From positions 1 to 60,067 of the forward strand of contig NZ_QPMK01000024.1 in assembly GCF_003344785.1 (NCBI RefSeq): a stretch of DNA of 60,067 nucleotides, written 5' to 3'. The stretch comes from Thalassococcus profundi. Its GTDB lineage: Bacteria; Pseudomonadota; Alphaproteobacteria; Rhodobacterales; Rhodobacteraceae. Shown here in pieces: positions 25,876-33,692 of the stretch. Every line of letters begins with the position of its first letter. Position 1 is the first letter of the stretch. The translations under genes and the position numbers were made by a program. The notes beneath the pieces are model-generated. The model was not told where the DNA came from, did not search any database, and saw nothing but the letters and a program-made list of their open reading frames with translations.

Positions 25876-27384
25876 TTACGATTTCACCGAGGGTAGTTCC
25901 GACACCAGCCGCAGGGACGCGTTGATCCCCTCAAGCTGGTAGTGCGGGCGGAGGAAGAACCGGGCGTTGTAATATCCGGGCCGTCCTTCAACGCTGTCCA
26001 CCTGCACTTCTGCGGCGGCCAGCGGTCGTTTGGCCTTGGCCTTGTCGTCGGCCATGGCGGGGTTGGCGAGAACGTAGCGGTTGATCCACTCGCTCAACCA
26101 GACCTGCATGTCGGCACGTTCCTTGAACGTCCCGACCTTGTCCCGCGCGATCGCCTTGAGGTAATGGGCAAAGCGGCTGACGGGGAAGAGATACGGCAGG
26201 TTCGCGGACAGCCGCTCGTTCGCCTGCGCATCCGGGTCGACCAGCCGGCCGGCGCGGGTTTCGTCGTCCTGCAGGCTGTGGGCGCCGATGAAGGCGGCGA
26301 CGTCGGTGTTCTTGCGGTGCAGGATCGGCATCATGCCGAGCTTGGCCAGCTCTGCCTCGCGCCGGTCGTCGATGGCGATCTCGGTGGGACATTTCATCGC
26401 CACGCTGCCGTCGTCGGTCGGGAAGGTATGCACCGGCAGGTTCATCACCGTGCCGCCCGATTCCACGCCCCGGATCTGCGTCCCCCAGCCGGAAATCTTG
26501 TGGCTGCGATTGATGTTCACGCCCATCGCAAAAGCCGCGTTCATCCAGACGTAGTTCTCGTGGTTGCCCTCGATCTCTTCCTCGAAATCGAAGCCCTTGA
26601 CCGGCACCGTCTCGGCGCCGTAGGGCAGCCGTCCCAGCACGCGCGGCATGGTCAGACCGATATAGCGCGCATCCTCGCTTTCGCGCAGCGACTGCCACGA
26701 GGCATAGTCGGGGCTGCTGACGATCTGTTCGAGGTCCTGCGGGTTGGGCAGTTCCGACCAGCTTTCCATGCGGAAGAGCTGCGGCGCGGCGGCGGCGATG
26801 AACGGCGCATGCGCGGCGGCGCAGATACCGCTGAGGTTGCGCAGCATGCCCACGTCCTTGGGCTTGTGACTGAACTCGTAGGCGCCGACGATGGCGCCGA
26901 AGGGTTCGCCCCCGAACATGGAATACTCGTCGCTGTAGATCTTCTTGAAGATCGGCGACTGGTCCCACATCTGGCCCTCGTAATCCTCGAGATGATCGGC
27001 CAGTTCGTCCTTCTTGACGTTCAGCACCCGGATCTTGAGCTTCTGATCCGTTTCGGTGTTGTTGACGAGGTAATGCAGCCCGCGCCAGGTGCCTTCGATC
27101 TGGCGCACCTCGGGGGCATGCAGGATCTCGTTCATCTGCTTGGTCAGGATCTGGTCGATCCCGGCGATCAGCGACTTGATCGACTTGACCGCATTGCCGG
27201 AAATGGCCGCGGTTCCGGCTTTTTCCTGCGCGGCCAGCGCCAGGTTGGCGACCAGCGCCTGAAGCTTCTCGCCTTCGGAATCCTTGACCCGGAAATCCTT
27301 TTCCAGCAGTTCGCTGAATTCACCGAGATCAAGCGCTTCGGCTTCCGCGGCGCCGCCGGCGGCCTGCTTTTCCTGTTCAGCCAT
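25876..27384 (-). CDS. tssC: T6SS contractile sheath large subunit TssC
   Basis: 502 residues with the conserved TssC landmarks: EILHAPEVRQIEGTWRGLHYLV, PFGAIVGAYEFSH, AAHAPFIAAAAP, PRVLGRLPYG, MKCPTEIAIDDRREAELAKLG and the C-terminal NARFFLRPHYQLEGINASLRLV. With TssB it forms the sheath that contracts to propel the Hcp tube. It starts 3 bases after tssB. Confidence 0.97.
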   Translation of the reverse strand: MAEQEKQAAGGAAEAEALDLGEFSELLEKDFRVKDSEGEKLQALVANLALAAQEKAGTAAISGNAVKSIKSLIAGIDQILTKQMNEILHAPEVRQIEGTWRGLHYLVNNTETDQKLKIRVLNVKKDELADHLEDYEGQMWDQSPIFKKIYSDEYSMFGGEPFGAIVGAYEFSHKPKDVGMLRNLSGICAAAHAPFIAAAAPQLFRMESWSELPNPQDLEQIVSSPDYASWQSLRESEDARYIGLTMPRVLGRLPYGAETVPVKGFDFEEEIEGNHENYVWMNAAFAMGVNINRSHKISGWGTQIRGVESGGTVMNLPVHTFPTDDGSVAMKCPTEIAIDDRREAELAKLGMMPILHRKNTDVAAFIGAHSLQDDETRAGRLVDPDAQANERLSANLPYLFPVSRFAHYLKAIARDKVGTFKERADMQVWLSEWINRYVLANPAMADDKAKAKRPLAAAEVQVDSVEGRPGYYNARFFLRPHYQLEGINASLRLVSELPSVKS

Positions 27385-27387
27385 CCA

Positions 27388-27921
27388 TCAATCCTCCTTC
27401 TTGGTGGCGGCCATCGCCTGTTCGGCGGCCTGGGCCAGCAGCGGCTGGTTGGTCAGCAGCTGCGCGATGCGCTTCTCGGCATCGACCTTGCCGTCCATGT
27501 ATCCCAGCAGTTCCTCGAGCTGCTTGCGCATGGTCAGCAGTTCCGCCAGCGCGGGCACCTGTTCGGCCACCTTGTCGGGGGCGAAATCCGACATGCTCTT
27601 GAACGACAGGTCGACGAAAAGCTCTTCCTCGGCCTCTTCGCCCTCGGCGGTCGGCAGGGTGTTCTTGACCCGCGTCTTCACGCGCGGCGACAGCGCCTCC
27701 ATGAACTTGGAGAAGCGGCCCGCATCGGTTTCGACGAAGGTCCGGTCGTTGATCGGCTTCTGGGCTTCCTTGGTCTCGGACGCCCCGGCAAGATCGGCCA
27801 TCACGCCCATCACGAAGGGCAGTTCGATCGTGGTGGGGCTGCCGTAATGCTCCACGTCATAGGCGATCTGCACGCGCGGCGCGCGGTTTCGTTCGATGAC
27901 CTTCTGCTTGCTGTCACTCAT
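27388..27921 (-). CDS. tssB: T6SS contractile sheath small subunit TssB
   Basis: 177 residues. Conserved blocks RAPRVQIAYDVEHYG, LPFVMGVMADLAG and the C-terminal helix (ALAELLTMRKQLEELLGYMDG) identify it. The helix around the end of the protein is where ClpV recognition normally depends on exposed sheath elements. It precedes tssC by 3 bases and follows tssA by 34 bases. Confidence 0.97.
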   Translation of the reverse strand: MSDSKQKVIERNRAPRVQIAYDVEHYGSPTTIELPFVMGVMADLAGASETKEAQKPINDRTFVETDAGRFSKFMEALSPRVKTRVKNTLPTAEGEEAEEELFVDLSFKSMSDFAPDKVAEQVPALAELLTMRKQLEELLGYMDGKVDAEKRIAQLLTNQPLLAQAAEQAMAATKKED

Positions 27922-27955
27922 CTTCAGTCCTTCCCTTGTGCGTCAAATTCATACG

Positions 27956-29095
27956 TCATTTCTTCTTGCCCTCTTCCACGCCCGCGATATTGCGGAATTC
28001 CTTCAGACCCGAGGGCGCGATCTCTTCCATCAATTCGAGAAAATCCATTTTCACCATCCGCCGCATCCGCCGCGCGAGATGCGGGATCGGGCTGCTGGGT
28101 TCGGTGCGTTCGTAAAAGCCGATGATGCGCTCCAGCGCCGCCTCGACATCCTCGCGCGAGGCAACCGTCCCGGGCGGGGCGGCAGCGGCGGCCGTCGACG
28201 GGGCGGGCGCGGCACCGTTTGCCGCGGCGGGCGCAGGGGCCGCGGGGTTGTCCTCCACCGGCGCCGCATTCGCCGCCGAAGCGCCCACGGCCTTTTCCAG
28301 CGTCTGGCGGCACAGTCCCAGGAATTCGGTCAGCTCGGTCAGCGCGAGGCCCGGCTGGCTGCCAAAGCCGCCCTTCTCGTTCACCGCAGAGACCAGCGCC
28401 GCGATCGCCGTATCGCAGGCCGTGAGGCCGGCGATCATCTCCGCGGCGCGGTCGGGTTCTTCCGTGGCCATGGCGCGGGCGGCGGCGGTGACGCGGTTGA
28501 CCCGTTGGCCATGCGCGGCGACCAGCGAATCCTTTTCGGCCTGGCTCAGACCCGACGCGGCCCTGTTGAGCATCTCGAAATCGCTCAGCACCGCCGCGGC
28601 CAGGTCGTCGCCGGTAATCGGCCCGATCCCGCGCGGGTTCAGCATCATCCCGAAGCGCAGGTCGCAGAGCAAGCCGTCGTCGTCGTTCTCGAGCTGCTTG
28701 ATCGCGTTCAGCCGCGGCAGCGCCGCCATCTTGGCGTCGTCGCGGTCGCGCAGCGCCGGGTGCAGGCTGTCCCAATATTGCTCCACGCTGCCGGTCAGAA
28801 CCGACAGACCCTCGGCGAGGCCCGCAAACCCGTTCAGGTTGTAATTCGCGCGCACAAGGATCGTGAGCAGCCGCAGGTCGCGGCCCTGGTCGGCCAGGTC
28901 GTGACCCTGATCCAGCAGCCCCTGCCAGTCCACATTCGGCACTGCCTCGGCCACGGATCCGTCTGAATTCAGCCGGTTGGACCGCGCGGCGGGATCCATC
29001 ATGCGCTCCAAGGCATGGAACTGCGCGTCGTTGCGCAGTTCGTCACCCGATGGCGAATCGTCACGAATGCTGGTCAGGAGGCGATCAATGTCCAT
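27956..29095 (-). CDS. tssA: T6SS cap/baseplate-assembly protein TssA (ImpA-type N-terminus)
   Basis: 379 residues. The N-terminal ImpA-related domain is clear: SPSGDELRNDAQFHALE, DWQGLLDQGHDLADQGRDLRLLTILVRA, GSVEQYWDSLHP. A long Ala/Pro linker (about 285-320) leads to a C-terminal segment with EDVEAALERIIGFYERTEPSSPIPHLARR, typical of short TssA proteins. TssA starts and caps the growing tail. It is the first gene of the leftward tss operon, so the promoter for tssA to tagF should lie in 29096-29223. Confidence 0.95.
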   Translation of the reverse strand: MDIDRLLTSIRDDSPSGDELRNDAQFHALERMMDPAARSNRLNSDGSVAEAVPNVDWQGLLDQGHDLADQGRDLRLLTILVRANYNLNGFAGLAEGLSVLTGSVEQYWDSLHPALRDRDDAKMAALPRLNAIKQLENDDDGLLCDLRFGMMLNPRGIGPITGDDLAAAVLSDFEMLNRAASGLSQAEKDSLVAAHGQRVNRVTAAARAMATEEPDRAAEMIAGLTACDTAIAALVSAVNEKGGFGSQPGLALTELTEFLGLCRQTLEKAVGASAANAAPVEDNPAAPAPAAANGAAPAPSTAAAAAPPGTVASREDVEAALERIIGFYERTEPSSPIPHLARRMRRMVKMDFLELMEEIAPSGLKEFRNIAGVEEGKKK

Positions 29096-29223
29096 GCCTC
29101 AAAGCCTTACGAATAATCTAATCAACGTGGCGAAGTCTCTCAGATGTTTTTGATTCTGGCAACAATTCCAGCGGTATGGATTTCCACCATAGGTGGTTTG
29201 CCCGCGACACGGCGGTTTCCGGG
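29096..29223 (-). promoter_or_regulatory. Leader region of the tssA-tagF operon
   Basis: This 128-base gap lies between the end of the TonB-like gene and the tssA start and must hold the tssA promoter unless transcription reads through from the exb cassette. It contains GAATAATCTAATCAAC at 29111-29126, which matches 13 of 16 bases of a site in the clpV-ppkA gap (40865-40880). A small hairpin CCACC-ATA-GGTGG (29184-29196) has no convincing T-tract. No clear sigma-70 pair was assigned. Confidence 0.4.
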
Positions 29224-30861
29224 CTAGGGCGGCGCGGGGCCGGTCTTTACGAAAAGGTAAACCCATTCGCCGCGAAACGACGGATCGGCGGCGCGCGCGT
29301 CGGCGATCCGCGCCTGCATCTCGGCGAGGTACGGCAGCGCCGGTTCCACGAGCGGCCTGTCCCCTTCGTAGAGCGGTTGGCTGGCGGCAAAGGCCACGGC
29401 GATATCCTGGCCGAACGGCGGCGCGATCCGCAGGTCGAGGTCATCGCCGCGCCCCACCGACACCGTTTCCGCCGGAGCCAGACGGCGCAGGGGACGGCGG
29501 GCGTTGGGCACGAGATGCAGCACCTGACCACTCGCGTCAAAGTAATCCACGTAGACGTAGGCGGGGTAGTCCGGCGCGGTCAGGTCGATGGTCAGGCGGT
29601 CGCCTTCGTCGAAGGCATATTCCCGCACCTGCGCGTGTTCGCCGACAAGATCGCTGTCGGTCAGCTGTTCTTCGGATTGCGGCAGGCCCATCGCGGCGAT
29701 GCCGTCCAGCAGGGCGCATTGCGGGCGCGGCAGGATTTGCAGCGCATCGCGCAGCGGCAGAGCGGTTCCGACTTGCGCTTGCAGGGTTTCCAGCAGCGGC
29801 GCGCGCGCAGCCGCCTCCGGCACGTGGCCGCGCAACTCCAGCGCGCCGGTGTCAGGGTCGAAGACCGTGTGCACCCGCGCGCAGTCCGGCGCCGCCATCG
29901 CCGCTGCCATGCGGTCGCGCTGCTCCTGCCCCGCCGCTTGTCCCGGCAACAGAAACGCCTCCAGCGTGGCGAGGCTCTGCGCATCGAGGCTGACACGCCC
30001 CGCACCGCTCCACGCGAGCCCCGCCGTCACGACCGCACCGCCGGAGGCCAGCGCGGAGGCCTGCCGCGCCTGCGGCGCGCGGGCGGACAACGGCACCGGA
30101 GCGAGTGCCATTGCAGCGGCGTCTGCTCCGACCGGGGTTTCGGCCGCTACCGGCGGCGGTGTGGGTTCGGCGCGGACCCGTGCGGCAGATGGCGCATCGG
30201 CCGCGATCGGTGCCGCGTCGGCCAGCCGGGCCGACAGGACCGCGCCGACTGCTGCGACGGACATCGCCTTGACGGGCTGGGCGGGCACAGCTTCGGCGGT
30301 GTCCTGGCGCGCCGCGATGGCGGGTTGCGCCGCGGGGACGGTCCGCGCCACCACGACCCGCGCGGCGCTGGCCTGTACAGCGTCGTCCGCTGCCATCGCC
30401 CGCATCTGGTCCGGCTGGGCGGCAACGGCCTTCACCGGTTGCGCCCGCACCTCCCCCGCCCTCGCAGCAGACGGGGCAAGCGCCGCGGTCGTAGCGGCCT
30501 CGGGACGCAGCGCCGCGACCGGCGCGACCGGATCGGTCCGGGCGGACAGGACCGCGCCCGACGCGGGCAAGGCCGTCACCGCATCGGCGTTCGGGCTTTG
30601 CACCGGGGCGCGGCGCACCGGCACGGCCTGCCCCGGCATCCGCGCGCCGCTGGCCTCGGCCCGGGCCGCCTGTTCGACCTCCGGCTCCTGTGGCACCGCC
30701 CGGTCGCGCGGCACCGCCATCGTGGCCAGCATCACCCGGGTGTCGCCGCCGCCCTGTTGTGGCACCGTCCGCGGCGCCAGCCAGGGCAGCAGCGCAAGCC
30801 CCGCGCCCACGTGCAGCGCCAGCGATGCGGCGACTGCCAGACCGCCCCGCGCGACGCTCAT
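29224..30861 (-). CDS. TonB-like membrane protein with Ala/Pro-rich spacer and DUF4384-like C-terminal domain
   Basis: 545 residues. One N-terminal signal-anchor helix (about 8-28, LAVAASLALHVGAGLALLPWL) is followed by about 280 residues of Ala/Pro/Val-rich periplasmic spacer, then a small BON-like region (CARVHTVFDPDTGALELRGHVPEAA) and a DUF4384-like beta domain (YVYVDYFDASGQVLHLVPNARRPLRRL, about 450-545). The classic TonB C-terminal domain is not seen. The same two-part ending occurs in the kinase PpkA of this locus (SLWVMVVDNTGKVFHVLPNINR). It is last in a coupled exbB-exbD-exbD operon, so it is probably the proton-motor-driven arm; its target may be a T6SS component and not a TonB-dependent receptor. 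That is inference. Confidence 0.72.
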   Translation of the reverse strand: MSVARGGLAVAASLALHVGAGLALLPWLAPRTVPQQGGGDTRVMLATMAVPRDRAVPQEPEVEQAARAEASGARMPGQAVPVRRAPVQSPNADAVTALPASGAVLSARTDPVAPVAALRPEAATTAALAPSAARAGEVRAQPVKAVAAQPDQMRAMAADDAVQASAARVVVARTVPAAQPAIAARQDTAEAVPAQPVKAMSVAAVGAVLSARLADAAPIAADAPSAARVRAEPTPPPVAAETPVGADAAAMALAPVPLSARAPQARQASALASGGAVVTAGLAWSGAGRVSLDAQSLATLEAFLLPGQAAGQEQRDRMAAAMAAPDCARVHTVFDPDTGALELRGHVPEAAARAPLLETLQAQVGTALPLRDALQILPRPQCALLDGIAAMGLPQSEEQLTDSDLVGEHAQVREYAFDEGDRLTIDLTAPDYPAYVYVDYFDASGQVLHLVPNARRPLRRLAPAETVSVGRGDDLDLRIAPPFGQDIAVAFAASQPLYEGDRPLVEPALPYLAEMQARIADARAADPSFRGEWVYLFVKTGPAPP

Positions 30862-31259
30862 GGCCCGGACGGGGTGACCACGATCACCACCTCCCCGAGC
30901 GCCGCCGCCTCGAGTGCCGACACCAAGGGCATCAGGTGGCGCATGGCGACGTCGCGGTGGGCGTTGATACGGATCAGGCGCGCCGCGTCCCGCGCCGCCG
31001 CCGCCTCGATCTGCGCCAGCCAGTCATCGCCCACCGCATCCCCGTTCACCGCGAGCGCGCCGTCGCGTGCCACCGACAGGGTGACGCCGCCGCCCGGCAT
31101 GTCCTGTCCCGAGACGGCGATCGGCGGCACCACTTCGAACGGCGCCGAGGCGTCGAACCGCGCGACCAGCAGGAAGAACACCAGCAGGAAGAACACCACG
31201 TCGACCAGCGCGATGATCGGCTCTGCCGGAGGCCGGTGATCGGCGCGGCGCAGCCTCAT
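30858..31259 (-). CDS. exbD: ExbD/TolR-family motor protein (second copy)
   Basis: 133 residues with one N-terminal membrane helix (IIALVDVVFFLLVFFLLVARF) that keeps the essential proton-carrying Asp (residue 20) and a periplasmic ExbD domain. It overlaps the previous exbD and the following TonB-like gene by four bases each (ATGA type), so the whole cassette is translationally coupled. ExbD/TolR dimers sit inside the ExbB/TolQ pentamer and convert proton flow into movement. Confidence 0.88.
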   Translation of the reverse strand: MRLRRADHRPPAEPIIALVDVVFFLLVFFLLVARFDASAPFEVVPPIAVSGQDMPGGGVTLSVARDGALAVNGDAVGDDWLAQIEAAAARDAARLIRINAHRDVAMRHLMPLVSALEAAALGEVVIVVTPSGP

Positions 31260-31663
31260 GCGCCGTCCTCCAGCCGCACCAGCCGCGCATCGCCGACCCC
31301 CGCCGCCGCGACAGCGTCCATGACCTGCGTCAGCGCCCAGAGCGGCGCCGCACCCGTCGGCAGGATCAGCACCCGGGGCGCGCCGGACAGGGCCGCCGTC
31401 AACCCGGCGGGCGTCAGTGCCTGCCCGCGCAGCACCACCTCTCCGCCGGCGCCGATCCGCAAGAGCAGCGTGCCGCCCGCCACAGCGCCGCCGTCCACTT
31501 GCGCCGCTCCGGCCATCGGATCGCCGCCCCGCACCACCGGGATCATGTCGAGATCGCGGTAGACCGAGGTGACCATGAAATAGACCAGCAGGATGAACAG
31601 CACGTCGATCAGCGGCACCAGCGTTACGCGTCGCCGCACCGTCGCGGGCCGCGCCAGCCTCAC
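31256..31663 (-). CDS. exbD: ExbD/TolR-family motor protein (first copy)
   Basis: 135 residues. The membrane helix VPLIDVLFILLVYFMV has the conserved Asp at residue 20. The two ExbD proteins in this cassette are clearly different from each other (the periplasmic parts share little), so they may form a heterodimer in one motor, as described for some two-ExbD systems. Four-base overlaps join it to exbB upstream and exbD downstream. Confidence 0.88.
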   Translation of the reverse strand: MRLARPATVRRRVTLVPLIDVLFILLVYFMVTSVYRDLDMIPVVRGGDPMAGAAQVDGGAVAGGTLLLRIGAGGEVVLRGQALTPAGLTAALSGAPRVLILPTGAAPLWALTQVMDAVAAAGVGDARLVRLEDGA

Positions 31664-32286
31664 GGCGTGTCCTCGCCGCCGCGCAGCCCGCGCGCGAGGG
31701 TCACGCGACCAATGAGGCGCTCCATTTCGGAGGTACCGGCTTCGACCCGCGCCTGCAGGATCGCTGCGCCGACGACTGCGGGAATCGCCACCACCAGCCC
31801 GGCTGCGGTGGTCAGCAGCGCCTGCCAGATACCGCCCGCCAGGATCGCGGCATTGGCCGACCCCTCGGCAAGTTCCAGCGAGCGGAACGACTGGATCATG
31901 CCCAGCACCGTGCCCAGCAGGCCCAGCAGTGGCGCGATCATGCCCACCAGTTCCAGCAGCCGGATGCCGCGCCCCATCGCCGCCACTTCGGCATTGCCCA
32001 ACTGCTGCAGATCCGCGGCCAGCAGAGGCGCAGGCACCTTCCGCCGCAGCAAATCTCCGGCCCGCAGCGCGACCCGCCCCGCCGGCGCGCGGTTGTCACC
32101 GGGCGGGTCGGGCCAGCCCTGACCGGATTCGATCGCATGCAGCCAGTCGGCGCGCGCCCCCTGCCCCGCGCTCAGCCCGCGCAGCGCCAGAAGCCGCGCC
32201 ACGAAAACCGACAAGGACACTACCGACAGCACGGCCAGCACCAGCAGGACGGGCCCCGCGCTCCCCAGTTCATCGAGACCGATCAT
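31660..32286 (-). CDS. exbB: ExbB/TolQ/MotA-family proton channel
   Basis: 208 residues with three membrane helices: about 10-30, 110-135 and 155-180. The functional Thr-containing motifs are present: GMIAPLLGLLGTVLGMIQSF and ALLTTAAGLVVAIPA. The size fits ExbB/TolQ and not MotA. No TolA, TolB, Pal or TonB-dependent receptor gene is nearby. It starts 3 bases after the small secreted protein and is coupled to exbD. Confidence 0.9.
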   Translation of the reverse strand: MIGLDELGSAGPVLLVLAVLSVVSLSVFVARLLALRGLSAGQGARADWLHAIESGQGWPDPPGDNRAPAGRVALRAGDLLRRKVPAPLLAADLQQLGNAEVAAMGRGIRLLELVGMIAPLLGLLGTVLGMIQSFRSLELAEGSANAAILAGGIWQALLTTAAGLVVAIPAVVGAAILQARVEAGTSEMERLIGRVTLARGLRGGEDTP

Positions 32287-32289
32287 GGC

Positions 32290-32706
32290 CTATTTCACCA
32301 GTGGTGTGGCCGCCTTGCTTTGCAGCGCCAGCACGGCAAAGCAGTCCATCTCCTCGCCGTTTTGCGGACGGCAGGCCGAGATGTCGTGCAGCAGGATTTC
32401 CGAGATGCCGTCACAGGCGATGCCGGGAAATTCGAACAGCTTCAGCGTTGTTCGCTCCAGCGGCAGCGGGGCCGCATCGACGGTCAGCAGCTGGTCGATG
32501 ACGCCGCCGGTGTCGAGGATCGCAAGCGACAGTTCGAATGCCGCGAGCGTGCGGCCCAGATCGTTGCGGAAGAGGAAAAAGGCACGGCAGGTGCCGGCGT
32601 CACCGGCTTCGAGCTTGTTGAGTTCGACGGTCAGGCCGCCGTCCTGCGCCTGCGCGGGTCCCGACAGGGCAAGCGCGGCCAACACGGCCAGGGGGAATCG
32701 TTTCAA
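32290..32706 (-). CDS. Small secreted four-cysteine protein leading the exb cassette
   Basis: About 138 residues if it starts at the TTG 32704-32706. That start is chosen because AAAAGGAG lies just upstream and the protein then opens straight into a signal peptide (LKRFPLAVLAALALSGPAQAQ as read). A longer frame to 32883 gives an implausible Arg-rich leader. The mature part has four cysteines (in GTCRAFF, IACDGI, SACRP, MDCFAV), suggesting two disulfides in the periplasm. I do not recognise the family. Its position as first gene of the ExbB-ExbD-ExbD-TonB-like operon suggests a periplasmic partner of that motor. Confidence 0.72.
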   Translation of the reverse strand: MKRFPLAVLAALALSGPAQAQDGGLTVELNKLEAGDAGTCRAFFLFRNDLGRTLAAFELSLAILDTGGVIDQLLTVDAAPLPLERTTLKLFEFPGIACDGISEILLHDISACRPQNGEEMDCFAVLALQSKAATPLVK

Positions 32707-32802
32707 TGCAAGGCTCCTTTTTGTAATGACCCAGGAATAACAGTTTTCGCCGCGCCTTTGGGCAATTTTGCGCGGCGGACCGCCGGTGCGCGACCCGACT
32801 TC

Positions 32803-32822
32803 GGCGGGCCCGCGGGCCCGCC
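32803..32822. promoter_or_regulatory. Perfect 20-bp palindrome in a divergent gap
   Basis: GGCGGGCCCGCGGGCCCGCC equals its own reverse complement. It lies midway between the divergent exb cassette (start 32706) and the DUF6484 gene (start 32901). It could be an operator or a cruciform/hairpin; there is no T-tract for a terminator. Confidence 0.5.
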
Positions 32823-32834
32823 TCTGCAAAGCCC

Positions 32835-32863
32835 TTGGTGAATCGACGGCGCCGTGAAATACT
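32835..32863 (+). promoter_or_regulatory. Candidate sigma-70 promoter for the DUF6484 gene
   Basis: TTGGTG (32835-32840), a 17-base spacer, then AATACT (32858-32863). Predicted start of transcription is near 32870, about 30 bases before the ATG at 32901. Only moderate consensus match. Confidence 0.35.
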
Positions 32864-32900
32864 GCATCCATTGGTTGAAGCACATTGCGGAGTGACGGAC

Positions 32901-33323
32901 ATGGATGTCAGGGAACAGGTCGATGGCGTGGTGATCGGCCTTCTGCTGGGATTTCGGGACGGCGCGCCGCTTGTGGTCTTTCCCTCCAACCCCCACGATC
33001 ACGCGATTCCCGCCCGCAGCCTCTGCGCGCTGACCGCCGAGGACGCGGGCCGCGAGGTCGCCCTCCTGTTCGAGGACGGCGCCCGCGACCGGCCGCTGAT
33101 CATCGGCCGCATCGTCGAACCGGCGCGGCAGGATAGTGCGCCCCAGGTCATCCACGACGGCGAGACCACCCGCATCACCGCGCAGGACCGGATCGAACTG
33201 CGCGTCGGCAAGGCCGCCATCGTGATGGAAAAGGACGGCCACATCACTATCCGCGGCACCCACCTGGTCAGCCATGCCTCGGCGTCCAACCACATCCGCG
33301 GCGGGTCCGTGAACCTGAACTGA
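32901..33323 (+). CDS. DUF6484-type T6SS protein with a VgrG-tip-like C-terminus
   Basis: About 140 residues from ATG 32901 (GGAG at 32889). The first 90 residues (VDGVVIGLLLGFRDGAPLVVFP... LFEDGARDRPLIIGRI) are a small beta-barrel related to the VgrG OB fold. The last 45 residues follow the end of the VgrG needle: RIELRVGKAAIVMEKDGHITIRG and ending GGSVNLN, against SITFTCGKANFQMKKDGTIVIEG and ending KGSKIDLN in VgrG. Such proteins accompany DUF2169 and DUF4150 genes in T6SS loci, as here. A likely role is an extra spike segment or docking adaptor for the PAAR-like effector (inference). Confidence 0.75.
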   Translation: MDVREQVDGVVIGLLLGFRDGAPLVVFPSNPHDHAIPARSLCALTAEDAGREVALLFEDGARDRPLIIGRIVEPARQDSAPQVIHDGETTRITAQDRIELRVGKAAIVMEKDGHITIRGTHLVSHASASNHIRGGSVNLN

Positions 33324-33334
33324 CGGACCCGACC

Positions 33335-33682
33335 ATGCCCGTGCCGATCCTCGAAGACATCGTGCGGCAACATGCCGAAGAGGCGGCGCATCTATGGTGC
33401 GTCTACGATTTCCACCTGCTGAACCCCGACGACAATCCCGACATGGACGAAGAGCGCCTGTCACGCCTGATCGAGCGGCTGGATGCGCATCTTGACGGGG
33501 TCCGGGTGGCCGGAGAGGGTGGAGTTACCATCGCGCAGGAGCGCTACGACGACTTTCCCGAGGCCGGAGAGCTGTTCGTGCTGCGGATGCTGCAACCGGG
33601 CGCGCGGCACCTGACGGTCCGCGACCTCGACCTCGACGCGGTGCGCCGCTACCTCGCCGCGCACCTGCCCGCCGACGCCTGA
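33335..33682 (+). CDS. Short TIGR02270-like T6SS accessory protein
   Basis: 115 residues. PVPILEDIVRQHAEEAAHLWCVYDFHLLNPD and LIERLDAHLDGVRVAGEGG match by memory the start of the TIGR02270 family found in T6SS spike clusters. Full family members run on for several hundred HEAT-like residues; this one stops after the first domain, with GELFVLRMLQPGARHLTVRDLDL near the end. It follows the DUF6484 gene by 11 bases, probably in one transcript. Function unknown; partner of spike loading is a guess from context. Confidence 0.6.
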   Translation: MPVPILEDIVRQHAEEAAHLWCVYDFHLLNPDDNPDMDEERLSRLIERLDAHLDGVRVAGEGGVTIAQERYDDFPEAGELFVLRMLQPGARHLTVRDLDLDAVRRYLAAHLPADA

Positions 33683-33692
33683 GGCGGTCGGA

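Noticed and set aside
29184-29196. CCACC-ATA-GGTGG hairpin as terminator of the TonB-like gene
   Set aside because: The stem has five pairs and no T-tract follows in the direction of transcription.
29096-29223. A sigma-54 promoter before tssA
   Set aside because: TGGAATTGTTGC looks similar, but the spacing between GG and GC does not fit the -24/-12 pattern.
29224-32286. Ordinary TonB-ExbBD iron uptake or Tol-Pal system
   Set aside because: No receptor, TolA, TolB or Pal gene is near, the arm has no TonB C-terminal domain, and it ends in a module shared with PpkA.
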